Shown here: in pieces, positions 23,300 through 33,650 of the stretch | Layout: each line of letters begins with the position of its first letter | Numbering within the stretch: the stretch's first letter is position 1 | Origin: Berberis thunbergii | Taxonomy: Eukaryota > Streptophyta > Magnoliopsida > Ranunculales > Berberidaceae | Direction: 5' to 3' | Assembly: GCA_003290165.1 (NCBI GenBank) | Contig: QNQO01000524.1 | Coordinates: 124,001-188,000 of the forward strand | Length of the DNA stretch: 64,000 nucleotides | The notes under the pieces: generated by a model | Database searches by the model: none | What the model was told of the DNA's origin: nothing | What the model saw: only the letters and a program-made list of their open reading frames with translations | Made by a program: the position numbers and the translations under genes

Positions 23300-23770
23300 T
23301 CAATGAAGAAGAAAACTGTTGCAAATAATGTTTCCCCTCATCACTCCCTACATGCTTAAGTCAGGCAGAGAATTAATGACCAACATTATATAAGGTAAAG
23401 GAACATTCGACAAGAGGTATGAGATTTTAACTGAATTGTGTTGTGTCCAAATTTAGTCTTGTCCCACAGATTAACTAACTTAAGCATCGGAGTATCTTTG
23501 GCCACCATAAGAGTGGTCTTTGGCAATCTAACCTTATTTTGCAGGTCAGATCTCTAGGAGAACGGATTTGGACGCTTCAGTTTGGCGCTGTCTGTGAGAA
23601 ACGACAATTTCCTTTTCTAAAAGAGAGTTTGTTGTTGGTAATTTCCTTAGCACAAATCAGTAACAAAAAGACTTAATGCAAATGGAACATACTACAAACT
23701 CTCAGCACGACACCATAGAATTAATCTCAGATCTCATTAACCTAGGCCAATTCCCCAAGTTTTAGATTCG
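23300..23770 (+). mobile_element. Gypsy-like LTR end, primer binding site and gag start (fragment)
   Basis: 23300-23579 aligns with the last part of the 31604 LTR (CATGCTTAAGTCAGGCAGAG, CTTAAGCATCGGAGTATC). At 23580 follows GTTTGGCGCTGTCTGTGAG, the same primer-binding position as GTTTGGCGCCGTCCGTGGGG of the intact element. The gag start region is also recognisable (ATGCAAATGG at about 23676, parallel to ATGCAGTCTAC at 32270). Homology stops near 23770, where an RNase H fragment begins. Confidence 0.75.
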
Positions 23771-23777
23771 GACACGA

Positions 23778-24248
23778 TTTTCGTTAATTTTGACACTTGT
23801 TTCCCTGTTTCTGACTCTTCTAAACAGGGAGTTTTAGGTTTGTTTGCGACCGATCTACATGGACACATTTTAGCTACTTTAGCCTGCCCGATAGTGGAAA
23901 AGATTATGGATAGTACTATGGTAGAGTGCTATGCAGCAGAGGCAGCCTTACTACTGATTCGAGCACAACAGTGGAAGATATGTTTCCTTTTTGGCAATTC
24001 GACAAACCTCATTAATCTTCTCCATGATGATGACTATCAACCTACTTTTGTCATGTACTGGATTTAGTGGCCGATCATTAGTAGCATTAGACGCATATTC
24101 CTTTTGCTTCTCTCCTGGAACTGTAAGTATGTATGTAAAGACCTCAATTGTAGAGGCTTATAACTCGGCAACAGTCGCAAGGCGACAAGTTTGTAATTGT
24201 ATTTAATTATTTATATATTATGCATATGGCTTTAACATAGGGAAAAAA
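23778..24248 (+). pseudogene. LINE-type RNase H (RVT_3-like) fragment with A-tract
   Basis: The frame gives FVNFDTCFPVSDSSKQGVLG, then LFATDLHGHILATLACPI and VECYAAEAALLLI. This is the order of the plant RVT_3/RNase H fold (NFDG... / D.GxxLA... / AEAxAL). A stop at 24065 breaks it. A later frame carries YNSATVARR, matching the AHxLAxxA end. An A8 tract follows at 24241-24248, so it looks like the 3' tail of a LINE inserted in the gypsy fragment. Borders and TSD are unclear. Confidence 0.6.
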
Positions 24249-24397
24249 AACTTGGCCAAATTATATATATATGTATATATATTAAGCTATTGGTCAAATT
24301 TTGATAACGCATATCACAACCGAAATCAGCAAAAAAAATATTAAAAAACAAACAATCACTTTGAAATATGATGTTCATTCTACCAGGCGATTCCAAA

Positions 24398-24588
24398 GGA
24401 GGAACTTTTCTAGCTGGCCTGGGAAACCAGCGAGGCTGCTGCCTGGGAGGGGGTGAAATTACACTTTTGCCCCCTCCTTTTTAAATGCTTTTTTAAAAAG
24501 TTGTTAAAGAGGGAGGGGCAATAGTGTAAATGCGCCCTCCCAGGCAGTCAACCTTGCTGGATTTCCCAGGCCATTTAGAATTTCTTCC
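24398..24588. mobile_element. 191-bp palindromic MITE
   Basis: The left arm GGCCTGGGAAACCAGCGAGG pairs with the complement of the right arm GGCCTGGGAAATCCAGCAAGG. The pairing continues through CTGCCTGGGAGGG and the CCCCTCC blocks to a T-rich/A-rich turn at about 24482-24505. Outer ends are GGAGGAAC and, complemented, GGAAGAAA. The flanks share AAA, so a 3-bp TSD is possible. No coding capacity. Confidence 0.75.
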
Positions 24589-24673
24589 AAAGGATATATC
24601 TACTAAGATGACCACTTTCATATTGACCTTGTATTAATTAATTAAGATTTATATATGATGTCTGAAAGAGATT

Positions 24674-24775
24674 ACTTTCATATACTCTGACCAATTATTT
24701 TATTTTATTTTATTTATTTTTATAACTTTCATATACTCTGACCAATTATTTTATTTTATTTTATTTATTTTTATA
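24674..24775 (+). repeat. Exact 51-bp tandem duplication
   Basis: ACTTTCATATACTCTGACCA followed by a TTTTA-rich stretch occurs twice without differences (24674-24724, 24725-24775), and a third unit begins. Perfect identity suggests a recent slip or an assembly artefact. Confidence 0.9.
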
Positions 24776-24803
24776 ACTTTCATATATACATATATATACA
24801 CAC

Positions 24804-25075
24804 TTAAGAATTTTAGCACTTGTTTATTTAACTTATATAATTAAGTAGCTAAAAGCGATACAAACAAATTGTTTATTTTTTCAATTTAAAAATGATAAAC
24901 TTATAATCATACTCTTAAAATAAGATGATATATTTATAATCACACTCTTAAAATAAGATATATTATAAAACCAAATTGTATTTACAAAATTAGACCAGCA
25001 GTAGATCACAAAAGACCATTATCATTTTTTAATGGTCATCAAAACTACATATATGGATTTTAATGTGTAATAAAC
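24804..25075 (+). repeat. Dispersed duplication, copy B (partner 16085-16310)
   Basis: CTTAAGAATTTT at 24804-24815 also occurs at 15915-15926. From GCACTTGTTTATTTAACT on, the sequence follows copy A through AATTAGACCAGCAGTAGATC and TTTTTAATGGTCATCAAAAC. The ACACTCTTAAAATAAGAT part is doubled here. Confidence 0.85.
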
Positions 25076-25494
25076 TAATATATGCGCATTTGGAACACCA
25101 TTTAAATTGTTTTATATTAGAGTATGTCCCTTTTCGTTGGCACTCCACATAATTTTATTTTTTTTTCTAAAATATTTTTTATTGAACACCTTCGTCACTA
25201 TTCTCATTTTAGTTCTCAATTAGTATTGAAGTGTAAGACTATTATAAGGTAAAAATGTATAGGGTTAGACTTAGTCAAATTTGAATCAGTTGGGAGAAAA
25301 TTTTGAACCCCGAGAATGAGTTCTTCCCCAATATTTGAATTCACCAAAATATGAAGTTTAGAATTTTTGTTTAAATGTGCATTAAGATGCTCAATTCATT
25401 TTTTTCGGTATAATCGGCCTGTCTCATTGCTTTGAAAAATATAAAAAAGTAGTAAATACGTGAAATGCATTATACATTTTTTATTATAAAATAT

Positions 25495-25885
25495 TTATAT
25501 TTAAAACTTTAGCGCTTGTATTGATCATTGATTTTGTTGGAAAGATCTTCAAAAATGCATTTCAACGATACTAAGTTTGTCAAAATCTGATAACGATGTA
25601 GATAATTATGATAATTTTCATTTTGCTAAAAGGAAAATATAATATTTTATCTCTCCGCTATGTGTATATTCACCAACTTTTTTCAATAGTTTTTCATTAT
25701 TTTTGCATTTTTACATTTTTTTATTTATAAATATGTCATTATAGGAAATGAATCTTAACCCTAAAATTCAATACATTTTCCAAATTTCAATCTTAACTAT
25801 CTTTTATCTCTAATCCTTTCGTTTGACTTTGTCCTGTTAGCAATGAATAGTAAAACATAATTTTGAATTGTAATATAGAGTAGCA
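25495..25885 (+). repeat. Local duplication, unit 1 (partner 26155-26550)
   Basis: Landmarks shared in order with unit 2 are TTGTATTGATCATTG, AAAGATCTTCAAAA, ATTTCAACGATA, the TCTGATAACG region, TTCATTTTG, CTCTCCGC, TTGTCC and AGCAATGAATA. Divergence is clear, so the duplication is old. Non-coding. Confidence 0.8.
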
Positions 25886-26154
25886 TATTACCCGTGCCAT
25901 TGACATTCCACAAATGTTTATTTACTGTTAATTATCATACACTGGACACCAAATCACCATCCCAACCATTGCCCTCAATCAATTCCACAAAAATATCATA
26001 TTTTAGAATACTATTTTTTTAGAGTCAAACTCAGTTAAAATTATAATCGATTGAATGTTCGGAGTCGTTGTTTGAATGTTCAATAAAATGTTCATCCGTT
26101 CTTTGAAAAATATTATAATTAGGCATGAAAATTTTAAAAATACTTGTATGTTTT

Positions 26155-26550
26155 AAAATAAAATACATATTTTGAAATTTTAAGTGTTTGTATTGGTCAT
26201 TGGTTTTATTGAAAAGATCTTCAAAATTCATTTCAATGATATCAAGTTTATCAAAATCCGACAACTACGGAAATAGTTATAATAGTTTCATTTTGAAAAG
26301 AAAAAAAACACAATACTTTCTTTCTCTGCCACATGTATATTGCACGAACTTTTTTTCACAATTTTTTCATTTTCTTTGTCCTTCTACAAATTTTATATTG
26401 ACAAACATGACATTTAGAGGATAATGAATCTCAGCCCTCAACATCTTCCCAACTTTAAATCCTAGCCATTTTTTGTCTCTAATTCTCATTTGTTGTTTGT
26501 CCCAGTCAGCAATGAATATTAAAACACCACTTTGAATTGAAATATAGACC
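26155..26550 (+). repeat. Local duplication, unit 2
   Basis: This is the partner of 25495-25885 (TTGTATTGGTCATTGG, AAAGATCTTCAAAA, ATTTCAATGATATC, AGCAATGAATATT). The two units are separated by about 270 bp. Confidence 0.8.
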
Positions 26551-26595
26551 GTTTTATAACTATTAAGACTGTTTTATAATGATTAAAGATTTATA

Positions 26596-26695
26596 CAGCT
26601 TTTCTAAATGGCGAGGAAACGCGTGAGGGAAAGAGAGCGAGCGATGGGCGGTTACCCCTCTCCCTCGCGCATTTCCTCGGTATAAAGAAGGGCTC
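26596..26695. mobile_element. 100-bp MITE with perfect 9-bp TSD (Mutator-like)
   Basis: AGATTTATA flanks both sides exactly (26587-26595, 26696-26704). The ends are imperfect inverted repeats: left AGCTTTTCTAAATGGCGAGG, right complemented AGCCCTTCTTTATACCGAGG, with matching GAGGGA and CGCG further in. A 9-bp TSD fits Mutator-like elements. The paralogous site in copy 1 lacks this insertion. Confidence 0.8.
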
Positions 26696-27426
26696 AGATT
26701 TATATGAGTACAGACGAGCATCTTTATAATATAAGTATGAAAACTTTGACATCTCAATTCAAATACTTTTTCTAAAATTCATATTTTACAATTAACTGGT
26801 CGGACATCTACTCTTCTTGTGAGAGGTCGTGGTGGGTTCGAGACTCACCAATTAGGATTTTGTGAGTTTTCGCTCGATTATTAAGAGCACATGTGTTCTG
26901 TCGTTGATAAGCCTTCAGGTATTGAATGTAATAGCTTAGATAGACTAGACCGAAGTGAGGTGAAAACAAATCTTTATACAAGATAGAGGCAATGAACCGG
27001 AGAGAAAACAAGTCTCCAAGCTAGATGAAGGGGACGAAAATATTAAGTGACAACAATATTATAGCCTTTAGACCTGGTTTGATTAGCCTTATAGAGTCAG
27101 TTATATAGCCTTTGAGCATAAATTAATAAATAAAAATGGTGAACGATCTATTTTTTTTTAAAGAAAAGAAATCACGTGGTTTATTTATCCGTTTCATTTG
27201 ATAATAAATGAATTCAACAATATTTTTACTTTGACCACAAACTGTTTTCTTTTAGGCACTCTTTAAAAAAAATTTAAAACAAAAAAACTCACAAAGTCAT
27301 TAACTTATTTTTGTTTCAACAAATTGTTGACTGATTATCATGTGCAACAGTTGGATTATCATGTGAGATGTGAGTCAAGGCCTTAGTTTATGAATCATTA
27401 ACGATGTGGTCGATATCATTCCCCTC

Positions 27427-27435
27427 TATATATAG
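27427..27435 (+). promoter_or_regulatory. TATA box of defensin-like copy 2
   Basis: TATATATAG lies 72 bases before the ATG at 27499 and corresponds to TATAAATAG of copy 1. Confidence 0.6.
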
Positions 27436-27498
27436 TCTAGCTATAGTTTTGCATCCATCAAGTTAATCACAAACTCTCGAATACGTACTTTTGTAACG

Positions 27499-28183
27499 AT
27501 GGCCAAGCCGCACTCTCCATGTCCTTCATCTTTTTTCTCGTAATATATGAAAATCTACTCATCGAAAACTTCTAATCTATGAATGTTGCATAAGATACGA
27601 ACCATTTCAGGAACTTTTTGCAAACTAAGGGTGTGTGTGGTTGCACGGAATCCTATTCCATGAGAATCCATGAGGGGACCACTACATTTTAGACTAAATT
27701 GATATATCACTCCACATCCACCATTTGGTTTTGTAATCAATGGTGGGAATGAAAGTCTCATGAACATGGGAATCACATGCCTTGGGGGCCAAAGAGTGAG
27801 ATTCCCATATTTATGGGACTTCCATTCCCACCATTGATCACAAAATCAAATGATGGTCAAATGGTAAATGTGGAATGATATATCAATTTAGCCTAAAATG
27901 TAGTGGTCCCCTCATGAATTTCCATGGCATAGAATTCCATGCAACCAAACACACCCTAAGTTATTATTTTCTTGTAGTTGAAACCATGGTACGAATGGCT
28001 GAAGGAAAAATTTGCAAAAAGATATGGGGTAACTGCAAAGACTGTCAAGCCAGGTGCGCAAGTTCCTTTCTGTTTGGAAGAGGACGTTGCCCAATTCCTC
28101 TTCCTTTCGCATACATTTGTGAACATTCATGTTCACCATCAGGCCAATTATTGCGTTCATCATCGGCCACATCGCCATTGTAA
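27499..28183 (+). pseudogene. Defensin-like peptide gene, copy 2 (disabled)
   Basis: It is a duplicate of the 21806 gene. Exon 1 begins ATGGCCAAGCCG with one base lost relative to copy 1, so the leader runs out of frame. About 12 bases including the splice donor after the leader are missing (near 27547). The intron is interrupted by a MITE at 27629-27956. Exon 2 (27978-28183, after TTTCTTGTAG) is open but has seven rather than eight cysteines: the sixth is replaced by Tyr in LPFAYICEH. Its tail is longer (SSSATSPL end). The combination of lesions makes this a pseudogene. The shared promoter block upstream (about 27160-27480) still aligns with 21530-21800. Confidence 0.85.
27629..27956. mobile_element. 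Tourist/Harbinger-like MITE in the intron of copy 2
   Basis: The left end GGGTGTGTGTGGTTGCACGG and the complement of the right end GGGTGTGTTTGGTTGCATGG start arms of roughly 150 bp that fold into a near-complete hairpin. TAA flanks both sides (27626-27628, 27957-27959). Copy 1 shows the empty site with a single TAA (ATACTAAGTTATTATTTTC near 21955), which confirms the borders. Confidence 0.93.
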
Positions 28184-28346
28184 TAAGAATGATTTGCTTA
28201 TGATTAAATAGAAAAAATATTGCAACTTATTAAGTGCACCATAATGCTTTCGAGATTCAATTAAGCTCATACCGAAAGGTAATGAGCGAGTTAAGAGGTA
28301 ATGACTATTATTTACTTAGAAATAAAATCATCCATTCTCCCCACAC

Positions 28347-28347
<1 letters not shown>

Positions 28348-28408
<61 letters not shown>
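28348..28408 (+). repeat. (TAA)n microsatellite, about 20 units
   Basis: An uninterrupted TAA/AAT run of about 61 bases. Confidence 0.95.
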
Positions 28409-28409
<1 letters not shown>

Positions 28410-30290
28410 TGATATTTCTGTTAGAACTATTAATAAAAGAGTCTTTATACGTAATAAAAGTATAAAAATAAGTATTTTATTTGTTTATAAATGATATGTC
28501 TTTTAAATTTATGAGTTAACTTGAGTTAATAAAAAAGTCTTTGTTAGTTATAAAAGTATAAAAATAAGAAATAATTAACCATTACATCAACTATGGTGCC
28601 TAAATTGTCTATTTTGTAAAAATAAGCTTTAAAAGCCATTTTTCCATTTTTTTAAACATATAATTTTACATTTGAAATTAATTTTTGCTCCTTAATTTTA
28701 TATACCAACTTGATTTATCCCCTCATATATTTATCTTTTATGCCCCTACAAAGTAACTTGTTGGATCCATTTTTCTTCCCCATAGATTAAATTAAGTTTT
28801 GTATAAATTTAAGTATTGTTCAAATTTTAACAAAAATTATGTTAATATAATTAATTATTATATTATCAATAATTAACTATTTTCATCACTTCAGGGCAAG
28901 GCAGTGTTGAACAAAGAAGGGCTACGGAGGTGCTGAAACAAAAAGATGGAGATGCAGGAGAAAAATTGGGCAATGGGGTGGGCGATTATTGGTGAAGTAA
29001 AATTGGAAGTGAGAGGGAGTATTTGTGAAGTGACATCATAGGAAGGGGGTTGTCACTGGTTGGCGGTGAATTGAAGAGGAAGGGTGTTGGCAGGCGGAAC
29101 TGAAAAGGAATGAATGGGGGTTTGTGCTGTCGATGGTGAGCTAAAGACGAATAGGAAGGGTAGAGGGGGTTGTGTTTTTGAAAGCGAACTAATGAGGAAG
29201 AAGGCGCAGAAAGAGGGTTTGCTGTCGGTGGCAAACTGAAAAGGAATGGTTGGGGAAAGCGGCATGCGGTGGTTGCCAGACTGTTGTTTGTAGAGATACA
29301 AAGGAAAGGGGAGGGGAAGGAGAAGGGGTATGGGTGGAGACAAAAAATCTAGATAGCCAGGCCCATGGTGTAAGGACAGCGCCATGGGGCTTTATGTGCA
29401 TGTGATTGTGTTTAATTGGATTGTGTTTAATTGGGGCATTAAGATTATCTCTAAAATGATTAGGGTATTCAGTTTGGCCTGGCACTAGGGACCCGACTCT
29501 TAAGAATGGTTTGGGTGGAGAAGATGACCGTTTTTGAACCAATGAGTTTCCATAGAGATAAGCATTTTTGTTTTATTTTGCCATGTGAAACACTTTTTTT
29601 TTTTTGTACAGATACCTATTATGAGTTGCTCGAGATATTAGTTTTTGACCTCCACCCTTGGATCCACTGAGGGTATTTTATTCATCAAAACAATGATAAT
29701 TTGAAAATGGCTTGTGCTCTCATTCAATGTGCCAGAACCGTTAGTCGCAGGAAAGACTGAAATAGTAATATGTTTTCAGGTAAATGTGTATTTACTATTT
29801 ATTATGGAGAATGATAGCAATCAATCATATCCTTATTTATTATTTATTTATTAAGTGTAAGGTACATTAGTGATAAAAACTTGTTTTTACTGGCTCAAGA
29901 GGACCCTCTAAGTTTTAATTGTAAATTAAGGACCCTACAATTCTACATACACATAACTAGATGATAATTATATCATTTGAACCATGTTTGAGCAAATTTT
30001 GAGAAAAATTAAAGATCAATATAAAAAAAACATGTAAAAAATTTCTCATTTCGACATGTGCACCTCGAGATCCACACTAATTTACAATGAAAACTAAAGG
30101 GATTATTTATTTATTTATGTATTCATTTTACCAAAGGTATATTGCTATTCGGATATCCGAAGCAACATGGATCTTTATATCAGACAACTATATGTATATA
30201 GATGAACTGTACACTACCTAGGACCTGTACACTGATACCATGCTCCATACTCATGCTTGCCTAGGACATGGCATTTTGTATCACTGTCCT
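28409..30290. other. No gene seen; low-complexity intergenic DNA
   Basis: 28409-28890 is AT-rich. 28900-29560 is purine-rich on the plus strand with GGAAGGG and GAAAAGGAATG runs; its minus-strand frames of up to 117 codons are Ser/Pro/Phe low-complexity products without domains. 29600-30290 has no features. Confidence 0.6.
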
Positions 30291-30293
30291 CTC

Positions 30294-30482
30294 AACTAGG
30301 AAATCCAGTTCACACACCCCTACTCATGTTCATCCAGCGCAGGAAATGCTTGTATACTTGGGGTATTCGCTAGACGCCCCTTTGAATGATTCATTGAATT
30401 ACCCTCCTCTTAACTAGGACATCCAGATCACACCTCCTACTCATGCGCATCCAAGTGCAGAATACGCTTGTATACTTAGGGT
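30294..30482 (+). repeat. Two direct copies of a 71-bp unit
   Basis: AACTAGGAAATCCAGTTCAC...GCTTGTATACTTGGGGTA (30294-30365) recurs as AACTAGGACATCCAGATCAC...GCTTGTATACTTAGGGTA (30412-30482), 118 bp apart. Origin unknown. Confidence 0.75.
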
Positions 30483-30614
30483 ACTAGCCGCAGGTTTCCC
30501 CAAGTAGTTGCTTGATGGACAAGTATTTACATTCGGGGTAGGCTCATGGCTTGGACAAATATTTACATTTCCATCAACACACACGTATAAAAACTCAAGC
30601 TTACTCGAATGTTT

Positions 30615-30713
30615 GTATCGAGTAGTTGGATCATAGTTTCTTACCATAAAAATGGCTGCATGCGCAGCAGCACCAACTATGAGAAATCCACCGATCCATG
30701 TTTGTTTATATAA
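30615..30713 (-). pseudogene. psaA: Plastid psaA fragment in nuclear DNA (NUPT)
   Basis: The minus strand encodes [20 protein letters not shown], then [13 protein letters not shown]. This is a highly conserved internal part of the photosystem I P700 apoprotein A1, in which the plastid version has MVRDYDPTTRYNDLL. The match covers about 99 bp and stops abruptly on both sides; upstream is LVRDER and downstream KHSSKLE, both unrelated. The single D-to-N change indicates nuclear drift after transfer. Confidence 0.9.
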
Positions 30714-30734
30714 CCTTTCATCTCTAACCAACAT

Positions 30735-31598
30735 ACTGGGGATGCATCATTGCATAGACAAAAATCTGCATTTCAATGAGCAAGAGATTTGAACCATCAT
30801 ACATATTCAAACCATATCAATATGAAGATAAAACACATCTGGCCATAATACATGAATTTTCCCTCAAGTTTTTTATATACTCAGCTTGAATAAAATTAAT
30901 AAAGCTTGGTAATAAACACTGAACTTTTACTATGTATGTCATAGCGATTGGATACGATCATGCGGCTAACAACTGCAAACAGACCTCCCATCATTTATGT
31001 CAGAAGCTAAGCTATTTGGTAGCACCATGTATTGTTTGCATCAAACTAGTATTTAGAGTCCTATCAAGACTTTCACTTACACTAACAGGGATTCACTGAG
31101 TTTTCTAAGCACAGAAAATGTTGCAGAAGGGTTTATCTTCTAACCATAGGTATCCTATGGGTTTATAGATTTCCACTGGGTTTGTGTCGTAAAAACTTTG
31201 CTACAAAAAAGTAAGAGGCTTAGTTTAGATCAGAAATTCGGAGTTTTCCAGAGATGTTTGTGATAGTATAACTCACAAAGAAAAGGTGTAACTTTACAAG
31301 GGATTTTAGATTATCACATCGAAAGGGATTTCTTGCCAATAAACTTATTTATAGATTTCCTGTCAGCACAATAATACAGATAAATGTTTGTAGTTTACAA
31401 AACATCAACAATCAGTGAAGTGGAAGATACGTCTCCAATATTATACAGTCCTTCGTTTTACCTTCCCCAAATAGCCAAGCTTCGATGCAACAAATCCCTC
31501 AACCAAAATCTATGAGCTTCAATGCAGTAAAGCCCTTTCTTTCCCAATCTATTTTGTTGTGCTCTCCCCCCTACAATTCAAGTTTTTGGTGTTTTATG
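30735..31598. other. No gene seen
   Basis: AT-rich DNA without supported frames or repeats, ending at the target site of the LTR element. Confidence 0.5.
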
Positions 31599-31603
31599 GT
31601 TAT

Positions 31604-32164
31604 TGATGATACATCAAAATAGACTGATCATCATGGTCGTACACGTGGCACAGAAACTCATCACGAGGACACAATGAACAACCTATTAGGCCAGCTCATG
31701 AAGCTTGATAGAAATAAAGCTAATTGCATAGGCCCAGACGAGGCCTGTTAATATGGAAAACAGTTAGGACCTAAATACAGGCCCAAACGGATCAGAATAC
31801 GGATCCAAACCCAACATGAGTTCCCTAAAAAAAAGGAAAACGTTGCACTAAGAAAGAGCCGTGGAGGGGCTTACGCCTCCACGAATGCATCTCCATTAAG
31901 GAGACTGTTACAGAAATATCTCCTTCAGTTGCGCCTCACATGCTTAAGTCACGTAGAGAATTAACCACGACCATTATAAAAGGTAAAGGGAATATTCAAC
32001 AAGGGTATGCAACTTTAACTAAGTTTTGTCCAAATTTACTCATTCTTCCAACATAATTAATGACTTAAGCATCGGAGTGCCTTTGGCCACCAAAAAAGTG
32101 TCCTTAGCAGTTTAACAATTATTTTACAGTCAAATTCACATGAGGACGATTTTTGAAAGCATCA
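31604..32164 (+). repeat. 5' LTR
   Basis: 561 bp, TGATG...CATCA. It contains a hairpin GTGGAGG-N8-CCTCCAC (31861-31882) also present in the 3' LTR. Confidence 0.93.
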
Positions 32165-32184
32165 GTTTGGCGCCGTCCGTGGGG
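32165..32184 (+). promoter_or_regulatory. Primer binding site of the LTR element
   Basis: GTTTGGCGCCGTCCGTGGGG directly follows the LTR. TGGCGCC... sites of this type in plant gypsy elements pair with the 3' end of a tRNA, tRNA-Asp being the usual suggestion. The tRNA identity is from memory. Confidence 0.75.
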
Positions 32185-32269
32185 AACAACGAATTTCCTC
32201 TTTACAGAACACACAGTGATAAAGTTAACCACAACCTAACAAAAGATCGACAAGCCATCAGATAAAATA

Positions 32270-33650
32270 ATGCAGTCTACAAATCACGACAACTCTCCCT
32301 TCGATGCACCACTAATAGCCGGAGGAGAAGATACAGCCCGGATCACCGAACCAATAGCCCCCGAGAATGCGAATCTACAACACAGTAATCTGGACAACCC
32401 AAATATCCAATGACGATGTCATGGACCCTCGAGTGGACTTGCTCATAATCCAGATGGAACACGTAACAAAGATGTTGGAAAAGATTACACAGGAGCACAC
32501 TCAACTAGTTAATCTTATTCAGGCGCAGCCACAACAAAACTCAGTCAATCAAGCCTGAGGGAGTGACGAAATCCCAGCAGACCCCCACCAAGAAAACTTC
32601 GAAAACAACAAGGAACGCTTACCGAAATTTTGTTCAAAATAGTGGTCATGGATCCTAACGTACTATATGAGTTGGCAAAACCGTCGTTCTCCGACGCCCT
32701 CATGAAAACAGCAGTGCCAAAAAAATTCACTCCACCAAAATTCGAGGTATATGATGGCATTTCCGACTCAACCGATCATTTAAGACACTTCCACCACATG
32801 ATGGCTTTGAAGGAGACCACATAATCAATCTTATGCAGAACATTCCCAATTAGCCTCACTTCTACAGCAATGAACCGGTTCAATAGCTTTCCACCGAGGT
32901 CAATAAATTTGTTTCAAGCTCTGACCATCACTTTCATCAGAAGATTCATCGAAAGCCAGTGAATAGAAGTCCGACGAAACAATACGAAAATATGTCACCC
33001 ACTTTACCAATGAATTGACAATGATCGACGGATGTAGCGATGACAGAGCCGCTGCAAGCTTCATGGCCGGATTAAAAAGATACCCATTCTTTGTCGCTCT
33101 TAACCTGGAGCCCCCAAAGGGCATGTCAGTCCTGCTAAAAATAGTACAAAAACACATCTTCCTAAAAGAAATGAAGGCAGCCAGGAGAAAAAATGACCAA
33201 GAAAGTGAAAATTCTATGAGAAAACGGGAAAGAAAGGAAAAAAGAAGGAATGATGGCAGACAACATGAAGGCGACAATCCGTCATTAAAGCACCGGAGTG
33301 GCGGAATGAACGATTTGTGATGACAATAATCCGGCGGGTCACAACCAACGCGAACTCGACATGAACGGGTAACAAGCGTAATGAAGACCACATAAAAACC
33401 CTACACAACCCTGAAGACAAATCAAGTGAATGTACTAAAGCACATAGCGAAGTGGAACAACGTCAACTGATCGCTTCAGATGAGAGGGGATCCGGAAAGA
33501 ATTGACAAAAGCAAATATTGTTCATTTCACAAGGATCATGGACATGATACCGAAGAATGCTACAACTTAAACGACAAAATCGAATACTGGGCTAGAAAGG
33601 ACTACTCAACAAATTCATTGGAATGCCAGATAAATAGATAGCAAGGAATG
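32270..33650 (+). pseudogene. gag: Decayed gag of the LTR element
   Basis: The frame starts ATGCAGTCTACAAATCACG (32270) and breaks at several stops. Recognisable parts are a capsid-like segment before KKFTPPKFEVYDGISDSTDH (about 32720-32780), FNSFPPRSINLFQAL near 32880, TNELTMIDGCSDDRAAASFM (about 33010-33070), and a zinc-knuckle-like region KYCSFHKDHGHDTEECYNL near 33510-33570. This is the usual order of plant gypsy gag. At least four stops or shifts prevent a full product. No protease-like motif follows. Confidence 0.8.

Noticed and set aside
26800..26870. Second B-box-like GGGTTCGAGACTC
   Set aside because: Same problem: no A-box at the right distance and no tRNA fold.
28986..29542. Overlapping minus-strand frames of 82-117 codons
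   Set aside because: Caused by plus-strand purine richness; Pro/Ser/Phe-rich products without domains, splice sites or promoter.
30294..30482. CRISPR-like direct repeats
   Set aside because: Only two imperfect units, in a plant nuclear context; simple duplication.
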